Assembly: GCA_002731315.1 (NCBI GenBank)
Contig: PCBG01000010.1
Coordinates: forward strand, 28,458 to 68,239
Source of the DNA: Rhodospirillaceae bacterium
Lineage (GTDB): Bacteria > Pseudomonadota > Alphaproteobacteria > Puniceispirillales > Puniceispirillaceae
Direction: 5' to 3'
DNA: 39,782 nt
Part shown: positions 1-8,833 of the stretch, one piece after another
Layout of the letters: each line of letters begins with the position of its first letter
Position numbering within the stretch: position 1 is the first letter of the stretch
Made by a program: the position numbers and the translations under genes
The notes under the pieces: model-generated
The model's input: only the letters and a program-made list of their open reading frames with translations
What the model was told of the DNA's origin: nothing
Databases searched by the model: none

Positions 1-191
1 GGTTCCAAAAACGCCTTGAAGCTGAGCTTGATAATGGCGGTTTTTTCAATTCTCCGGAAATGGCTCCAGCTGTAAAGCGCAACTTGCGCGCCTTTTTCGC
101 CCGTGCCAACCCGACCAGTCAGGAAATCAGCACACTGCATGGCGTCATCCAGGCGCTGACGAAGACCCGGAATCGCAACAAATCCGGTTGA
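1..191 (+). CDS. trmJ: TrmJ-type tRNA 2'-O-methyltransferase, C-terminal fragment
   Basis: The window opens inside this gene; only the last 62 or so codons are present (frame from base 3, TGA at 189-191). The visible tail carries the pattern typical of the C-terminus of TrmJ, a SpoU/TrmH-family enzyme that methylates the ribose of nucleotide 32 in tRNA: a GGFF-x-SPE stretch, then VKRNLRAFFARANPTSQE and STLHGVIQALT. In TrmJ this helical region lies outside the knotted SAM-binding SPOUT fold, so no catalytic residue can be checked here. rpsD follows on the same strand. Placement next to rpsD, with grxD, bolA and purL beyond, fits alphaproteobacterial synteny. The assignment rests on the tail motif only. 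Confidence 0.8.
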   Translation, partial: FQKRLEAELDNGGFFNSPEMAPAVKRNLRAFFARANPTSQEISTLHGVIQALTKTRNRNKSG

Positions 192-198
192 CAGAAGG

Positions 199-252
199 CC
201 TGCTGATGCCTAGTTTCCGGCAATTCCCGGGAACGTGGATTGCACCAGCAGG
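199..252 (+). promoter_or_regulatory. Two-tier stem-loop in the rpsD leader (candidate S4 autoregulatory or processing element)
   Basis: The lower stem pairs 199-209 with 242-252 (11 positions, one A-C mismatch). After an asymmetric internal loop (210-212 / 235-241), an uninterrupted 8-bp stem pairs 213-220 with 227-234, closing the loop CAATTC. It starts 7 nt after the trmJ stop and ends 95 nt before the rpsD ATG. No T-run follows, so it is not an ordinary intrinsic terminator. S4 represses its own operon through leader RNA in E. coli and Bacillus, with unrelated structures; whether S4 binds here is inference. Confidence 0.5.
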
Positions 253-347
253 GTGTGATGCCGGTTCGGCTGCAAAGCCTAAACCCTACCGGGCCACAAA
301 AACGGCGGCGCTATCGGCGCGCCTGCAGACAAAATGAGGAGCCAATT

Positions 348-974
348 ATGGCAAAGTCTGATCACAAGCGGCATTCCGCCAAACACAAGATTGACCGCCG
401 GTTAGGTGTCAATCTTTGGGGACGTCCCAAGTCACCCCTCAACAGCCGTGAATACGGCCCAGGCCAGCATGGTCAGCGGCGCAAAAAGCCGACTGATTTC
501 GGTGTACAGTTGATGGCCAAGCAAAAGCTGAAGGGCTATTACGGCAATATTGGCGAAAAACAGTTCAAGAAATATTACCAGAAGGCGACCCGTCTGAAGG
601 GCGATACTGGCCAGAATCTCGTCGGTATTCTTGAGACCCGCCTTGATGCGGTTCTCTACCGTTCAAAGATGGTTCCAACCGTGTTTGCCGCACGTCAGAT
701 TATCAACCACGGCCACGTAATGTTGAATGGCAAGCGCTGCAACATTGCTTCGGCCTTGCTGCGTCCTGGTGATGAGATTGCGCTGAAGGAAAAGGCAAAG
801 AGCATCCCGGCCGTTCTCGAAGGCATCGGTTCGGTAGAGCGTGATGTACCGGAATATGTTGAAGCCGATCATAATAAATTCACAGCAAAATTCGTACGAA
901 TCCCGGGCTTCGACGAAGTGCCTTATCCTGTACAGATGGAACCGAACCTGGTGGTTGAATATTACTCGCGTTGA
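348..974 (+). CDS. rpsD: 30S ribosomal protein S4
   Basis: 208 residues, normal for S4 (about 205). S4 is a primary 16S rRNA-binding protein that nucleates 30S body assembly. The N-terminus has [10 protein letters not shown] followed by basic [12 protein letters not shown], and the S4-type RNA-binding fold spans roughly residues 97-160 ([10 protein letters not shown], then [17 protein letters not shown]). The reading frame is open upstream to a possible ATG at 240, but the 36 extra residues are unlike any S4 and lie in the structured leader. The ATG at 348 begins the family-typical [14 protein letters not shown] and has the site GAGGAG about 6 nt upstream. Strong T-tract terminator downstream. 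Probably transcribed with or after trmJ. Confidence 0.97.
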   Translation: MAKSDHKRHSAKHKIDRRLGVNLWGRPKSPLNSREYGPGQHGQRRKKPTDFGVQLMAKQKLKGYYGNIGEKQFKKYYQKATRLKGDTGQNLVGILETRLDAVLYRSKMVPTVFAARQIINHGHVMLNGKRCNIASALLRPGDEIALKEKAKSIPAVLEGIGSVERDVPEYVEADHNKFTAKFVRIPGFDEVPYPVQMEPNLVVEYYSR

Positions 975-998
975 TTTGTTTGCCAGAGATATTTCAAA

Positions 999-1024
999 GG
1001 GTGGCCGCATGGCCGCCCTTTTTT
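999..1024 (+). terminator. Rho-independent terminator after rpsD
   Basis: 8-bp stem (999-1006 with 1011-1018, one G-U pair) around the loop GCAT, followed by six T at 1019-1024 and preceded by AAA. It lies 25 nt past the rpsD stop on the same strand, so it ends the rpsD transcript. Confidence 0.9.
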
Positions 1025-1161
1025 GTGTGGTGCTTTCTAAGCGAGCTTGAAACATGGTGGTTAGGTCCGCTTTCTGACAAATCGATTTTTTTGGTTAAAT
1101 CGGGGTAAGCTGAGGTAAGACAGGCGAATGACGCAATGACATGAATGATACAGGCAGATGA

Positions 1162-1584
1162 ATGACTGAGGGTGAACAGGATATGCGTGTCCCAGCGCCG
1201 TCGAAAGCGGGATGGCCGAACCGTTATTTCGCGGTGATCTTTACCACACAACGCACACTGTCGGATGAGGATATGTACAGCCTCACTTCAGAACGCATGG
1301 TCGAACTCGTGCAGCAGCAACCTGGCTTTCTGGGTCTGGAATCTGTGCGCGGTGAAGACGGGATCGGCATCACCGTGTCCTATTGGCGGGAACGCGAATA
1401 CATCCGGAACTGGCAGATCAATCTAGAGCACCTGGCCGCACAGCAGATGGGCCGCCAGGAATTCTACAGCTGGTACCATATCCGCGTCGCAGAGGTGGTG
1501 GCGCACCGCACATTCGATTCACAGGATGTGGTTGACGCCTCACATAACCCGCTGCCGGACGATCTGTCCGAAAGGCAGGCTTAA
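1162..1584 (+). CDS. Antibiotic-biosynthesis-monooxygenase (ABM) domain protein
   Basis: 140 residues. The core from about residue 22 (YFAVIFTTQRTLSDEDMY), then QQPGFLGLESVR and GIGITVSYWRE, matches the small ferredoxin-like ABM/YgiN-type dimeric fold. Members include quinol and heme monooxygenases and many proteins of unknown substrate. A downstream helix (AQQMGRQEFYSWYHIRVAEV) is typical of the short bacterial stand-alone members. The residues needed for heme or quinol chemistry cannot be assigned, so no substrate is proposed. ATG 1162 has AGG 7 nt upstream; ATG 1183 with GAGGG about 10 nt upstream is an equally credible start and would remove 7 residues. It sits between the rpsD terminator and the converging grxD end, so it is probably a single-gene transcript. 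Confidence 0.75.
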   Translation: MTEGEQDMRVPAPSKAGWPNRYFAVIFTTQRTLSDEDMYSLTSERMVELVQQQPGFLGLESVRGEDGIGITVSYWREREYIRNWQINLEHLAAQQMGRQEFYSWYHIRVAEVVAHRTFDSQDVVDASHNPLPDDLSERQA

Positions 1585-1601
1585 CCCGTACAGTTGAGGG
1601 A

Positions 1602-1943
1602 TCAGGCGCCCGGTTGGGCGTCGATGCCGCGGGTCTGGAACATTTCTGTCAGCTCGCCCGTCTCGTGCATTTCGCGCACAATATCGCAACCACCGACAAA
1701 TTCGCCCTTCACATAAAGCTGCGGGATGGTTGGCCAGTCGGAAAAGGCCTTGATCCCCTCGCGAATGACCATGTCATCCAGCACATTGATACCGCGGAAC
1801 GGGACGTTCAGATGCGTCAACACGCCAACCACAGCAGCCGAAAAGCCGCATTGCGGAAAGACGGGTGTACCCTTCATGAAAAGGACAACATCTTCACTCT
1901 TGATATCCTGTTCGATACGTTCCTTGGTTGCGTCGTCAAGCAT
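1602..1943 (-). CDS. grxD: Monothiol glutaredoxin, CGFS type
   Basis: 113 residues, with the CGFS active site (Cys32) in PVFPQCGFS, WPTIPQLYV and GGCDI, the glutathione-binding elements of class II glutaredoxins. These proteins carry a glutathione-ligated [2Fe-2S] cluster as homodimers or as heterodimers with BolA, and deliver or sense Fe-S clusters; they are poor disulfide reductases. The frame is open to 2171, but the ATG at 1943 starts the family-typical N-terminus and has the strong site AAGGAG about 8 nt upstream, so the extension is rejected. It is the last gene of the purB-grxD cluster, 70 nt after bolA, its usual partner. Confidence 0.95.
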   Translation of the reverse strand: MLDDATKERIEQDIKSEDVVLFMKGTPVFPQCGFSAAVVGVLTHLNVPFRGINVLDDMVIREGIKAFSDWPTIPQLYVKGEFVGGCDIVREMHETGELTEMFQTRGIDAQPGA

Positions 1944-2013
1944 GTGATTTCTCCTTAAGAAGGCAGGCGCGTCATGATGCGCTGGGTCTATCTTGTATTT
2001 GCTGTCGTGCGGT

Positions 2014-2253
2014 TTAGTCTGCCGGCGGGGCCGAAGTCTGAAGGGCCAGCGCATGCAGTTCACCTCCCATCCGCCCGCCAAGCGCGTTGTAAACCATCTG
2101 GTGCTGTTGCACGCGGCTTTTGCCGGCAAATGCCGCGGATACAACGCGGCAGGCGTAATGGTCGCCGTCACCGCGCAAGTCGTCGATCACCACAGTGGCG
2201 TCAGGAAAGGCGTCCATAATCAACGTTTCGATATCGGCTGCCTGCATGGGCAT
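2014..2253 (-). CDS. bolA: BolA/IbaG-family protein
   Basis: 79 residues with the BolA pattern: DGDHYACRVVS, then SRVQQHQMVYNAL and ELHALALQT. The invariant C-terminal His (about H67) and a His in the variable loop (H32) place it with the His-type BolA/IbaG proteins, which supply cluster ligands in [2Fe-2S] Grx-BolA complexes. Start ATG 2253 has GGAGAG upstream; a second ATG two codons in is possible. It begins 4 nt after the purL stop, so it is almost certainly translated from the pur messenger, with grxD downstream. The pairing with a CGFS glutaredoxin supports a role in Fe-S trafficking rather than cell-shape control. Confidence 0.92.
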   Translation of the reverse strand: MPMQAADIETLIMDAFPDATVVIDDLRGDGDHYACRVVSAAFAGKSRVQQHQMVYNALGGRMGGELHALALQTSAPPAD

Positions 2254-2257
2254 GGCA

Positions 2258-4504
2258 TCACTCTCCGATTGTGCCCGGCCCCGCCATCAGGTCCGGAATA
2301 GTCGTCTCGACGAGATATTCCATCTCATGCACAGATATGGCATCGTTGTCAGCGAATTGCAATTCACCGGAGGCATCGCTGCTACCGATTGTGATAGCTG
2401 GTATCCCCGCCTTGCTTGCAGCGGCGACCGTCGCATCGCCATCCTCGACTGCCAGCACATAGCGGCCCTGATCCTCGCCAAAGGCCCAGCCATGACGGTT
2501 TCCGCCAATTGGACAGGTGATACTGGCGCCAGTGCGCCCGGCAATACACATTTCAGCGACCGCCACGGCCAACCCGCCATCGCTGATATCATGCGCGGCG
2601 ACAACATGGCCGTCGGCAATCAGGGCCTGCACGAAATCACCGTGGCGGCGTTCGGCGGCAAGATCGACCGGCGGCGGTGCCGCGGCTGGCGCATCCGCCA
2701 TCATGCGGGCATAGAGGCTGACACCCAGCCAGCCATCATCACATGCCTCATCCTGTCCGATCACGACAAGCGCCAGATCCGTCCGCGTCAGCGCCATGCC
2801 GATCGCGGCATCAATATCGTCAATGGTGCCCACCATTCCCACCACCGGACAGGGCAATATGGCTTTGCCGTCGGTTTCGTTATAAAGTGAGACATTGCCT
2901 GATACGACAGGGGTGTCCAGCGCACGTGCCGCATCCCCCATGCCCAGAACCGATTGCGCCATCTGCGTCATGATTTCGGGCTTTTCCGGATTGCCGAAAT
3001 TCAGATTATTGGTGATAGCCAGTCCACGCGCGCCAATGGCCGACAGGTTGCGCCATGCTTCGGCAACGGCCTGCGCTCCGCCGGTATGCGGATGCGCTTC
3101 GACATAGCGCGGTGTACAGTCAGTGCTGGCGGCAAGGCCGCGGCGGGTGCCATGTACCCGGATCAGCCCGGCATCGCCGCCGGGGCCGGAAATGGTGTCT
3201 GCCATGACCTGACTGTCATATTGCTCATAGATCCAGCGCCGGCTGCCAAGATCGGCACTTGCCAGCAGGCGTCGCAAAACAGCGCTGATCAGCGCATCGT
3301 CGGTAATGCTGGCACTGTCCAGCACCGGGTGCGACGGGCTGTCTGCCTGTGGACGGTCATATTCGGGCGCGTCATTGACCAATGGGGCCAGCGGGAGGTC
3401 ACACGCGACACCGCCATCCTTCATCAACACCAACCGGCCGGTTTCTGTCACTTTGCCAATCGGCATGAAATCGAGGTCCCATTTCTCGAAAACCTGCCGC
3501 GCCGTGTCCGTGGCGTCAGGTTTCAGCACCATCAGCATGCGTTCCTGGCTTTCCGAGAGCATCAGCTCATAGGCACTCATCGCCGACTCGCGCGCAGGTA
3601 CCAGATCGAGGTCCATCTCCATGCCCAGACCGCCCTTTGAGGCCATTTCCACCGATGATGATGTCAGGCCTGCTGCCCCCATATCCTGAATGGCCAGCAC
3701 AGAATCAGACGCCATCAGTTCAAGGCAGGCCTCCATCAGCAGCTTGCCGGTAAAGGGGTCGCCGACCTGCACAGTGGGGCGTTTGGATTCGGTTTCGTCA
3801 GAAAATTCTGCCGATGCCATGGTGGCCCCGTGAATGCCGTCGCGCCCGGTTTTTGCTCCGACATAGATCACCGGGTTACCCGGGCCGTTGGCCGCTGACC
3901 GGAAAATCCGATCACTGTTGGCAAGGCCGATGGCCATGGCATTTACAAGGATATTGCCATTATAGGAGGGGTCAAAATTGACCTCGCCGCCGATTGTCGG
4001 GATGCCAATACAATTGCCATAGCCGCCGATGCCGGACACAACACCGCCCAGAAGGTGGCGTGTCTTTTCATGATCGGGCGCGCCAAAGCGCAGGGCATTC
4101 AGCAGTCCCACCGGCCGCGCACCCATGGTGAAGACATCGCGCAGAATGCCGCCAACGCCGGTGGCCGCGCCCTGATAAGGCTCGATAAAGGAGGGGTGAT
4201 TGTGACTTTCGATCTTGAAAATCGCTGCAAGGCCTTCACCAATATCGATGGCACCGGCATTTTCGCCCGGCCCCTCGATGACCTGTGGTCCGTCCACCGG
4301 CAGCGTCTTCAGCCATCTCTTTGACGATTTGTAAGAGCAATGTTCTGACCACATGGCCGAAAAAATACCAAGCTCGCACAGGTTGGGCCTGCGTCCTAGC
4401 CTGTTGAGGATAAGGTCCCATTCATCGCGTGAAAGACCCATTGCCGCCGCATTTTCAAATTCCATACGCGGTTCGTCCATCGCCCTGTTTGCCACATGGG
4501 TCAT
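2258..4504 (-). CDS. purL: Phosphoribosylformylglycinamidine synthase subunit PurL (small type)
   Basis: 748 residues, the length of small PurL, which needs PurS and PurQ (both adjacent), unlike the roughly 1300-residue enterobacterial fusion. It uses ATP and PurQ-derived ammonia to convert FGAR to FGAM. Visible motifs: [13 protein letters not shown] near residue 50, [12 protein letters not shown] and KIESHNHPS (nucleotide and substrate binding), [13 protein letters not shown] in the first AIRS pair, and [10 protein letters not shown] and [12 protein letters not shown] in the second half. The ATG overlaps the purQ stop in the ATGA arrangement, giving translational coupling. Confidence 0.97.
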   Translation of the reverse strand: MTHVANRAMDEPRMEFENAAAMGLSRDEWDLILNRLGRRPNLCELGIFSAMWSEHCSYKSSKRWLKTLPVDGPQVIEGPGENAGAIDIGEGLAAIFKIESHNHPSFIEPYQGAATGVGGILRDVFTMGARPVGLLNALRFGAPDHEKTRHLLGGVVSGIGGYGNCIGIPTIGGEVNFDPSYNGNILVNAMAIGLANSDRIFRSAANGPGNPVIYVGAKTGRDGIHGATMASAEFSDETESKRPTVQVGDPFTGKLLMEACLELMASDSVLAIQDMGAAGLTSSSVEMASKGGLGMEMDLDLVPARESAMSAYELMLSESQERMLMVLKPDATDTARQVFEKWDLDFMPIGKVTETGRLVLMKDGGVACDLPLAPLVNDAPEYDRPQADSPSHPVLDSASITDDALISAVLRRLLASADLGSRRWIYEQYDSQVMADTISGPGGDAGLIRVHGTRRGLAASTDCTPRYVEAHPHTGGAQAVAEAWRNLSAIGARGLAITNNLNFGNPEKPEIMTQMAQSVLGMGDAARALDTPVVSGNVSLYNETDGKAILPCPVVGMVGTIDDIDAAIGMALTRTDLALVVIGQDEACDDGWLGVSLYARMMADAPAAAPPPVDLAAERRHGDFVQALIADGHVVAAHDISDGGLAVAVAEMCIAGRTGASITCPIGGNRHGWAFGEDQGRYVLAVEDGDATVAAASKAGIPAITIGSSDASGELQFADNDAISVHEMEYLVETTIPDLMAGPGTIGE

Positions 4505-5205
4505 GCTGCCAGCGCCTTGAGCGCGGCTGTCAGCATGATGGCTCCATCGGCGCTACCAAGTGCTGATGAAATAGCCCGTTCGGGATGTGGCATCATGCCC
4601 ATGACCCGGCCATTTTCCGAGAGGATTCCGGCAATATCGCGGGCGGCTCCGTTGGGGTTGGCCGGGCCGGTGATATCACTCTCGGTATAGCGAAAGGCAA
4701 TCTGGCCGTTATCTTCCAGCCGTTGCAGATCATCATCGGACGCAAAGTAATTGCCTTCATTATGCGCCACCGGGATGATCATCTTCTGGCCCGCAGTCAG
4801 TCCCGCCGTAAATGGGGATGTGGTGCCATCAACCACTTCAATCGCGGTGTTGCGACAGACATATTTCAGCCTGGCATTTTCGACAAGGACGCCTGGCAGG
4901 AGGCCGGTTTCCAGCAGGATCTGAAAGCCATTACAGACCCCCAACACAGCTCCGCCGCGGGCGGCGTGATCCAGCACGGATTCCATGATTGGCGCGCGGG
5001 CAGCCAACGCGCCACACCGCAGATAGTCACCATAGGAAAAGCCGCCGGGAATGATGGCAAGGTCAACCGGGTCGAGCGTCGTTTCCTTGTGCCAGACCAG
5101 TGAAGGGCGACGGCCAGCCAGGCTTTCAATGGCCACCATCATGTCGCGGTCGCAATTCGATCCGGGAAACACGATGACGGCCACACGCAGCGCGCTGAGG
5201 CTCAT
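4501..5205 (-). CDS. purQ: Phosphoribosylformylglycinamidine synthase glutaminase subunit PurQ
   Basis: 234 residues. Class I glutamine amidotransferase that hydrolyses glutamine and channels ammonia to PurL. Nucleophile Cys91 lies in [25 protein letters not shown] forms the oxyanion region; PHPERA near the C-terminus supplies the catalytic His and Glu. The frame extends to 5274, but the ATG at 5205 starts the conserved strand [14 protein letters not shown] and has AGAAGGAG about 8 nt upstream. Stop/start ATGA overlaps exist on both sides, with purS upstream and purL downstream, consistent with stoichiometric production of the PurLQS complex. Confidence 0.97.
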   Translation of the reverse strand: MSLSALRVAVIVFPGSNCDRDMMVAIESLAGRRPSLVWHKETTLDPVDLAIIPGGFSYGDYLRCGALAARAPIMESVLDHAARGGAVLGVCNGFQILLETGLLPGVLVENARLKYVCRNTAIEVVDGTTSPFTAGLTAGQKMIIPVAHNEGNYFASDDDLQRLEDNGQIAFRYTESDITGPANPNGAARDIAGILSENGRVMGMMPHPERAISSALGSADGAIMLTAALKALAA

Positions 5206-5456
5206 TCGCTGTCTCCTTCTGCAATCTCGATCTCGTAATCTTCGATCACGGTATTGGCAAGCAGCGTCTCGCACATACGGGCAACCCGCTGACGCGCACG
5301 CGCTTCGTCTGCCTCGTCGATTTCCAGCATAATCCGCTTGCCAACCCGCACATCCGATACCTCGTCAAAACCAAGATCGGAAAGGGACCGGCCAATGGCA
5401 TGCCCCTGCGGGTCCAAAACCCCCTGTTTCAGTGAAATATTGACGATAACCTGCAT
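5202..5456 (-). CDS. purS: Phosphoribosylformylglycinamidine synthase subunit PurS
   Basis: 84 residues, the usual PurS size. PurS dimers bridge PurL and PurQ. Signature stretches: VNISLKQGVLDPQGHAI, GFDEVSDVRVGKRI and the C-terminal IEDYEIEI. The ATG at 5456 fits the family start; the 17-residue extension to 5507 is not PurS-like. The ribosome site is weak (GGGACAGAGAC). It overlaps purQ by ATGA and starts 54 nt after purC. Confidence 0.95.
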   Translation of the reverse strand: MQVIVNISLKQGVLDPQGHAIGRSLSDLGFDEVSDVRVGKRIMLEIDEADEARARQRVARMCETLLANTVIEDYEIEIAEGDSE

Positions 5457-5510
5457 GTCTCTGTCCCGATCAGATTGAGAGGTGGAACCACCAAGGCGGC
5501 TGGGCACGCA

Positions 5511-6239
5511 TCACAGCGCCGGTAGCGAAAGGCCAAGGCGTCTTGCTATTTCGGAATAGGCTTCGGTGAGGCCGCCAAGATCACGACGAAATCTGTCCTT
5601 GTCCATCTTTTCATCGGTACCAACCTGCCACAGACGGCAATTATCGGGGCTGATTTCATCAGCCAACATCACTGTGCCGTCATGGGTGCGGCCAAATTCC
5701 AGCTTGAAGTCAATCAGCCGCAGGTCAATGGCGGCAAACATCTCGGTCAACAGATGGTTGATCTTGTGAGTCTCGGCGACAATCTGGTCAAATTCGGGGG
5801 CGCTGGCCCAGCCAAATGTCAGAATGTGTTCGCGCGCAATGATCGGATCACCAAGCACGTCATCCTTGAGGCAGAATTCCACCAGCGTCGCGGGCAGGGC
5901 CGCCCCTTCGGTCAGTCCGAGGCGCGGGCAAATGGATCCGGCGGCAGCATTGCGGACAACCACCTCCACCGGGACGATTTCCAGCCGGCGAATCAGCTGT
6001 TCGCGGTCATTCAGCCGGCGGATGAAGTGGGTGGTGATTCCCGCATCACCAAGAAAATCCATCACATGTTCGCTGATGATGTTGTTTAGCAGCCCCTTGC
6101 CGGAAATGACATCTTTCTTCTGTGCGTTGAAAGCCGTAGCGTCATCCTTGAAAAACTGCACCAGCGTTTCCGCATCCGGACCCGGATAGATGATCTTTGC
6201 CTTGCCTTCATAAAGCGCGGTGCGTTCCATGACATCCAT
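5511..6239 (-). CDS. purC: SAICAR synthetase
   Basis: 242 residues, ATP-dependent ligation of aspartate to CAIR. The N-terminal [10 protein letters not shown] phosphate loop, [12 protein letters not shown] and the signature LIDFKLEFG plus [13 protein letters not shown] are all present. The ATG at 6239 (MDVMERT) or the one three codons in (6230, MERT) could be used; the upstream one lies only 2 nt after the purB stop and implies coupling. Between purB and purC some alphaproteobacteria carry a DUF1476 gene; none is present here. Confidence 0.96.
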   Translation of the reverse strand: MDVMERTALYEGKAKIIYPGPDAETLVQFFKDDATAFNAQKKDVISGKGLLNNIISEHVMDFLGDAGITTHFIRRLNDREQLIRRLEIVPVEVVVRNAAAGSICPRLGLTEGAALPATLVEFCLKDDVLGDPIIAREHILTFGWASAPEFDQIVAETHKINHLLTEMFAAIDLRLIDFKLEFGRTHDGTVMLADEISPDNCRLWQVGTDEKMDKDRFRRDLGGLTEAYSEIARRLGLSLPAL

Positions 6240-6241
6240 AC

Positions 6242-7543
6242 CTACGACACCGCCCCGAAGACACGGTCAAAGATCGTGTCAACATGACGAAAATGCTGGT
6301 CAAGATCGAACAGGGCATCGATACCGTCCGCGCCAAGGCTGTCCATGACATCTGTATCCGCATTGAGCAGGTCGCGATAGCTGCCGCCTGTCTTCCAGCT
6401 TTCCATCGCATTGCGCTGGACCATGCTATAGGCATCTTCGCGGCTGACGCCTTGCTGTGTCAGCGCCAGCAGCAACTGTTGTGAATGAACAAGGCCGCCA
6501 AGCTGATCGAGATTGGCCTGCATGGAATCAGGATAGACAACCAGCGCTTCAACCACACCGGCCAGCCGCTGCAGCGCGAAATCAAGGGTAATGGTGGCGT
6601 CCGGACCGAACACACGTTCAACGGATGAATGTGAAATATCGCGTTCATGCCACAGCGCCACATTTTCCAGCGCCGGTGTCACCGCGGCGCGCACGACCCG
6701 CGCAAGGCCTGTCAGGTTTTCTGTCAGCACCGGGTTCCGCTTGTGCGGCATGGCCGATGACCCCTTCTGGCCAGCTGAAAAATATTCTTCCGCCTCGCGC
6801 AGTTCGGTGCGCTGCAGATGCCGGATTTCGGTTGCCAGACGCTCTACCGAACTGGCGACGACGCCAAGCGTTGCAAAGAACATGGCGTGCCGGTCACGCG
6901 GGATCACCTGTGTTGATACCGGTTCCGGGGTCAGGCCCATCTTCTCGGCAACATGCGCCTCGACTGACGGATCAATATGGGCAAAGGTGCCGACCGCACC
7001 GGAAATGGCACAGGTGGCAATTTCGGCGCGCGCATTTTCCAGCCGCGTCCGGCAGCGGACAAACTCGGCATAAAAGCTGGCCAGCTTCAATCCAAAGGTT
7101 GTTGGCTCGGCATGAATGCCGTGGCTGCGCCCGATCGTGGGTGTGTAGCGATGTTCCTCGGCGCGTTTTTTTAGCGCCGCCAGCAAGCGGTCAATCCCCT
7201 GCAGCAACAGATCGCTGGCCCGCGCCATCTGCACCGCCAAGGTGGTGTCCAGCACATCGGATGATGTCATGCCCTGATGCACAAAACGGGCTTCCTCACC
7301 AACATGCTCGGCAAGGTTCGTCAGAAAGGCGATCACATCATGTTTGGTTTCGCGCTCGATCTCGTTAATGCGGTCTATGTCAAAGGCGCCGCGCGCCCAC
7401 ACCGCGGCGGCAGCCTCGGCAGGGATGACCCCCAGACGGGCCTGCGCGTCACAGGCGTGCGCCTCAATCTCGAACCAGATTTGAAACTTGCTGTCCTCCG
7501 ACCAGATAGACGTCATTTCCGGCCGCGAATACCGAGGGATCAT
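6242..7543 (-). CDS. purB: Adenylosuccinate lyase
   Basis: 433 residues from the ATG at 7543. Fumarase/aspartase superfamily enzyme that cleaves SAICAR to AICAR and adenylosuccinate to AMP, both releasing fumarate. Signature loop [10 protein letters not shown] (around residue 265) plus MTSSDVLDT and [12 protein letters not shown] active-site segments. A GTG at 7564 would add seven residues, but the ATG begins the conserved [10 protein letters not shown] and has AAAGGA about 10 nt upstream. It is the first gene of the minus-strand cluster purB-C-S-Q-L-bolA-grxD and follows in pathway logic directly on the PurC reaction. No convincing operator was seen upstream. Confidence 0.97.
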   Translation of the reverse strand: MIPRYSRPEMTSIWSEDSKFQIWFEIEAHACDAQARLGVIPAEAAAAVWARGAFDIDRINEIERETKHDVIAFLTNLAEHVGEEARFVHQGMTSSDVLDTTLAVQMARASDLLLQGIDRLLAALKKRAEEHRYTPTIGRSHGIHAEPTTFGLKLASFYAEFVRCRTRLENARAEIATCAISGAVGTFAHIDPSVEAHVAEKMGLTPEPVSTQVIPRDRHAMFFATLGVVASSVERLATEIRHLQRTELREAEEYFSAGQKGSSAMPHKRNPVLTENLTGLARVVRAAVTPALENVALWHERDISHSSVERVFGPDATITLDFALQRLAGVVEALVVYPDSMQANLDQLGGLVHSQQLLLALTQQGVSREDAYSMVQRNAMESWKTGGSYRDLLNADTDVMDSLGADGIDALFDLDQHFRHVDTIFDRVFGAVS

Positions 7544-7699
7544 AAGGGTGATTTCCTTTGTCACTAAACGCTAGCGGTTGTAGCATCGGAGGTATGAAAA
7601 TACCAGACCTTGAGGGGCGACAACTTTAGGGTTTTCTGGCATTTTTTCCGCAACGCGCTGCCTTTTTGGGGCGCATGCCACGCATTACGGGGATGTCCA

Positions 7700-7975
7700 A
7701 TGCTGTTCCGCCGATTGATCGTTAGGGCCCTGATGACTGCCGCGCGGAACCCGCATATTCAGCGCAAGGCAGGCGAGGTTGCCGGCAAGGCCATGCAACA
7801 GGCACGCCCCGGCCTTATGGAGGCCAGCCACCGCGCTGGCGAACTGACCCGCAAGGCAAGTGATAAACTCCAGGACACCATCTACGGTGCTGGTGGCGGG
7901 CAGGGTAAGGCAAGGGTCAGGGGCAATGCCAAAGGCAAGGGCGGCAAGCGACCAGGGCCAAAGGACGGGCGATAG
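7700..7975 (+). CDS. Small basic protein of unknown function
   Basis: 91 residues from ATG 7700 (GGGGA about 9 nt upstream). The frame continues upstream to a TTG at 7610, but that extension looks non-coding and overlaps the purB promoter area. Residues 1-60 are predicted helical with alternating Arg, Ala and Glu (LFRRLIVRALMTAARNPHIQ, then repeated Lys-Ala steps); residues 70-91 are a Gly/Lys/Arg-rich tail. No signal peptide or membrane segment. It is transcribed away from purB and converges on radC with a 6-nt gap. Similar short proteins occur in alphaproteobacteria, as far as I recall, without a known role. Start and function are both uncertain. Confidence 0.55.
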   Translation: MLFRRLIVRALMTAARNPHIQRKAGEVAGKAMQQARPGLMEASHRAGELTRKASDKLQDTIYGAGGGQGKARVRGNAKGKGGKRPGPKDGR

Positions 7976-7981
7976 GCCGGT

Positions 7982-8644
7982 CTACAGCAGCCCAAGGTTC
8001 TTGAAGCTGACCACATTCTGTCCGGCGACAATCAGATGGTCATGCAACGTCACCGTGACCAATGCCAGCGCGGCTTTCAACTCTGCCATCATATCGATAT
8101 CGGCGCGCGAGCGTTCGCGTTCGCCACTGGGATGGTTGTGAACAAGGATAACAGCCTTGGCGTGATGTTTCAGCGCGCTGTTGATGACCTCGTCCACATA
8201 GACCGGTGTCTGGTCTACTCTGCCGCGCGACAAGGTTTCCCTAGCAATCAGCCTATTGCGGTTATCAAGACAGAGCATGACGCAATATTCGACAGGTTCG
8301 TGCGCCAGCAGGGTCATCCAATAATGCTGCACCGCACTCCAGCTGGTCAGGATCGGGCGATTGCGGATATCTAAATGGCTGAGATGCAGGCCTGCCGCCT
8401 CAACAATGCGGATGGCGGATATCGCCGCCTCACCAACGCCATCCATGGCGATCAGCTGTGCCTGCGGTGCACGCAGCACCGCCGACAGCGACCCGAAATG
8501 CCGGATCATGTCCTTGGCAAGTGGCTTGGTGTCCCGCCGCGGACTGCCGGCATATAGAATCATCTTCAGCAGTTCCAGCTCGATCAGCGTTTCGGCGCCC
8601 TTGTCCATGACCTTTGCGCGTATTCGGGCGCGATGTCCGGACAT
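7982..8644 (-). CDS. radC: RadC-family JAMM/UPF0758 protein
   Basis: 220 residues. N-terminal helix-hairpin-helix region (SGHRARIRAKVMDKG, MDGVGEAAISAIRI) followed by a JAB/JAMM metal-binding domain with VILVHNHPSGE and the ligand Asp eight residues on (ADIDMM). The fold is that of zinc metallo-isopeptidases; the historical link to DNA repair in E. coli has been withdrawn and the true substrate is unknown. All metal ligands are present, so an active fold is expected. The ATG at 8644 starts directly on the conserved helix. It lies downstream of map on the same strand after 189 nt. Confidence 0.9.
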   Translation of the reverse strand: MSGHRARIRAKVMDKGAETLIELELLKMILYAGSPRRDTKPLAKDMIRHFGSLSAVLRAPQAQLIAMDGVGEAAISAIRIVEAAGLHLSHLDIRNRPILTSWSAVQHYWMTLLAHEPVEYCVMLCLDNRNRLIARETLSRGRVDQTPVYVDEVINSALKHHAKAVILVHNHPSGERERSRADIDMMAELKAALALVTVTLHDHLIVAGQNVVSFKNLGLL

Positions 8645-8833
8645 ATGGTCAGACGGCGGGAGTCGGGCGGGGTATCACTTATCTGGGCGGGTCTTTCCGG
8701 GCAGGGGGTCTTTAAATCATCCAAACTCTATTGGGTAGACGATAAAGGATAATTTTAGATTAACGCGTCTTTCGGGCGCCACATCCGCCTTATCCAAAAT
8801 TTGGACTGCGTGTGGGAGGCCGGCTGCCGGCAA

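Noticed and set aside
240..347. N-terminal extension of the rpsD frame to an ATG at 240
   Set aside because: The residues are unlike S4, the region forms the leader structure, and the ATG at 348 has the better ribosome site and family start.
1080..1105. CGATTT/AAATCG inverted repeat near 1083-1102
   Set aside because: Weak AT-rich stem without promoter or terminator context.
2195..2890. Long plus-strand frames inside purL, purQ and other minus-strand genes
   Set aside because: They are antisense shadows of GC-rich coding regions; their translations show no family pattern and the opposite strand carries complete known enzymes.
8645..8833. 189-nt radC-map spacer as a possible small RNA; palindrome CCAAAATTTGG at 8794-8804
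   Set aside because: No promoter plus terminator pair, no T-run, and the palindrome is too short to mean much. I see nothing certain here.
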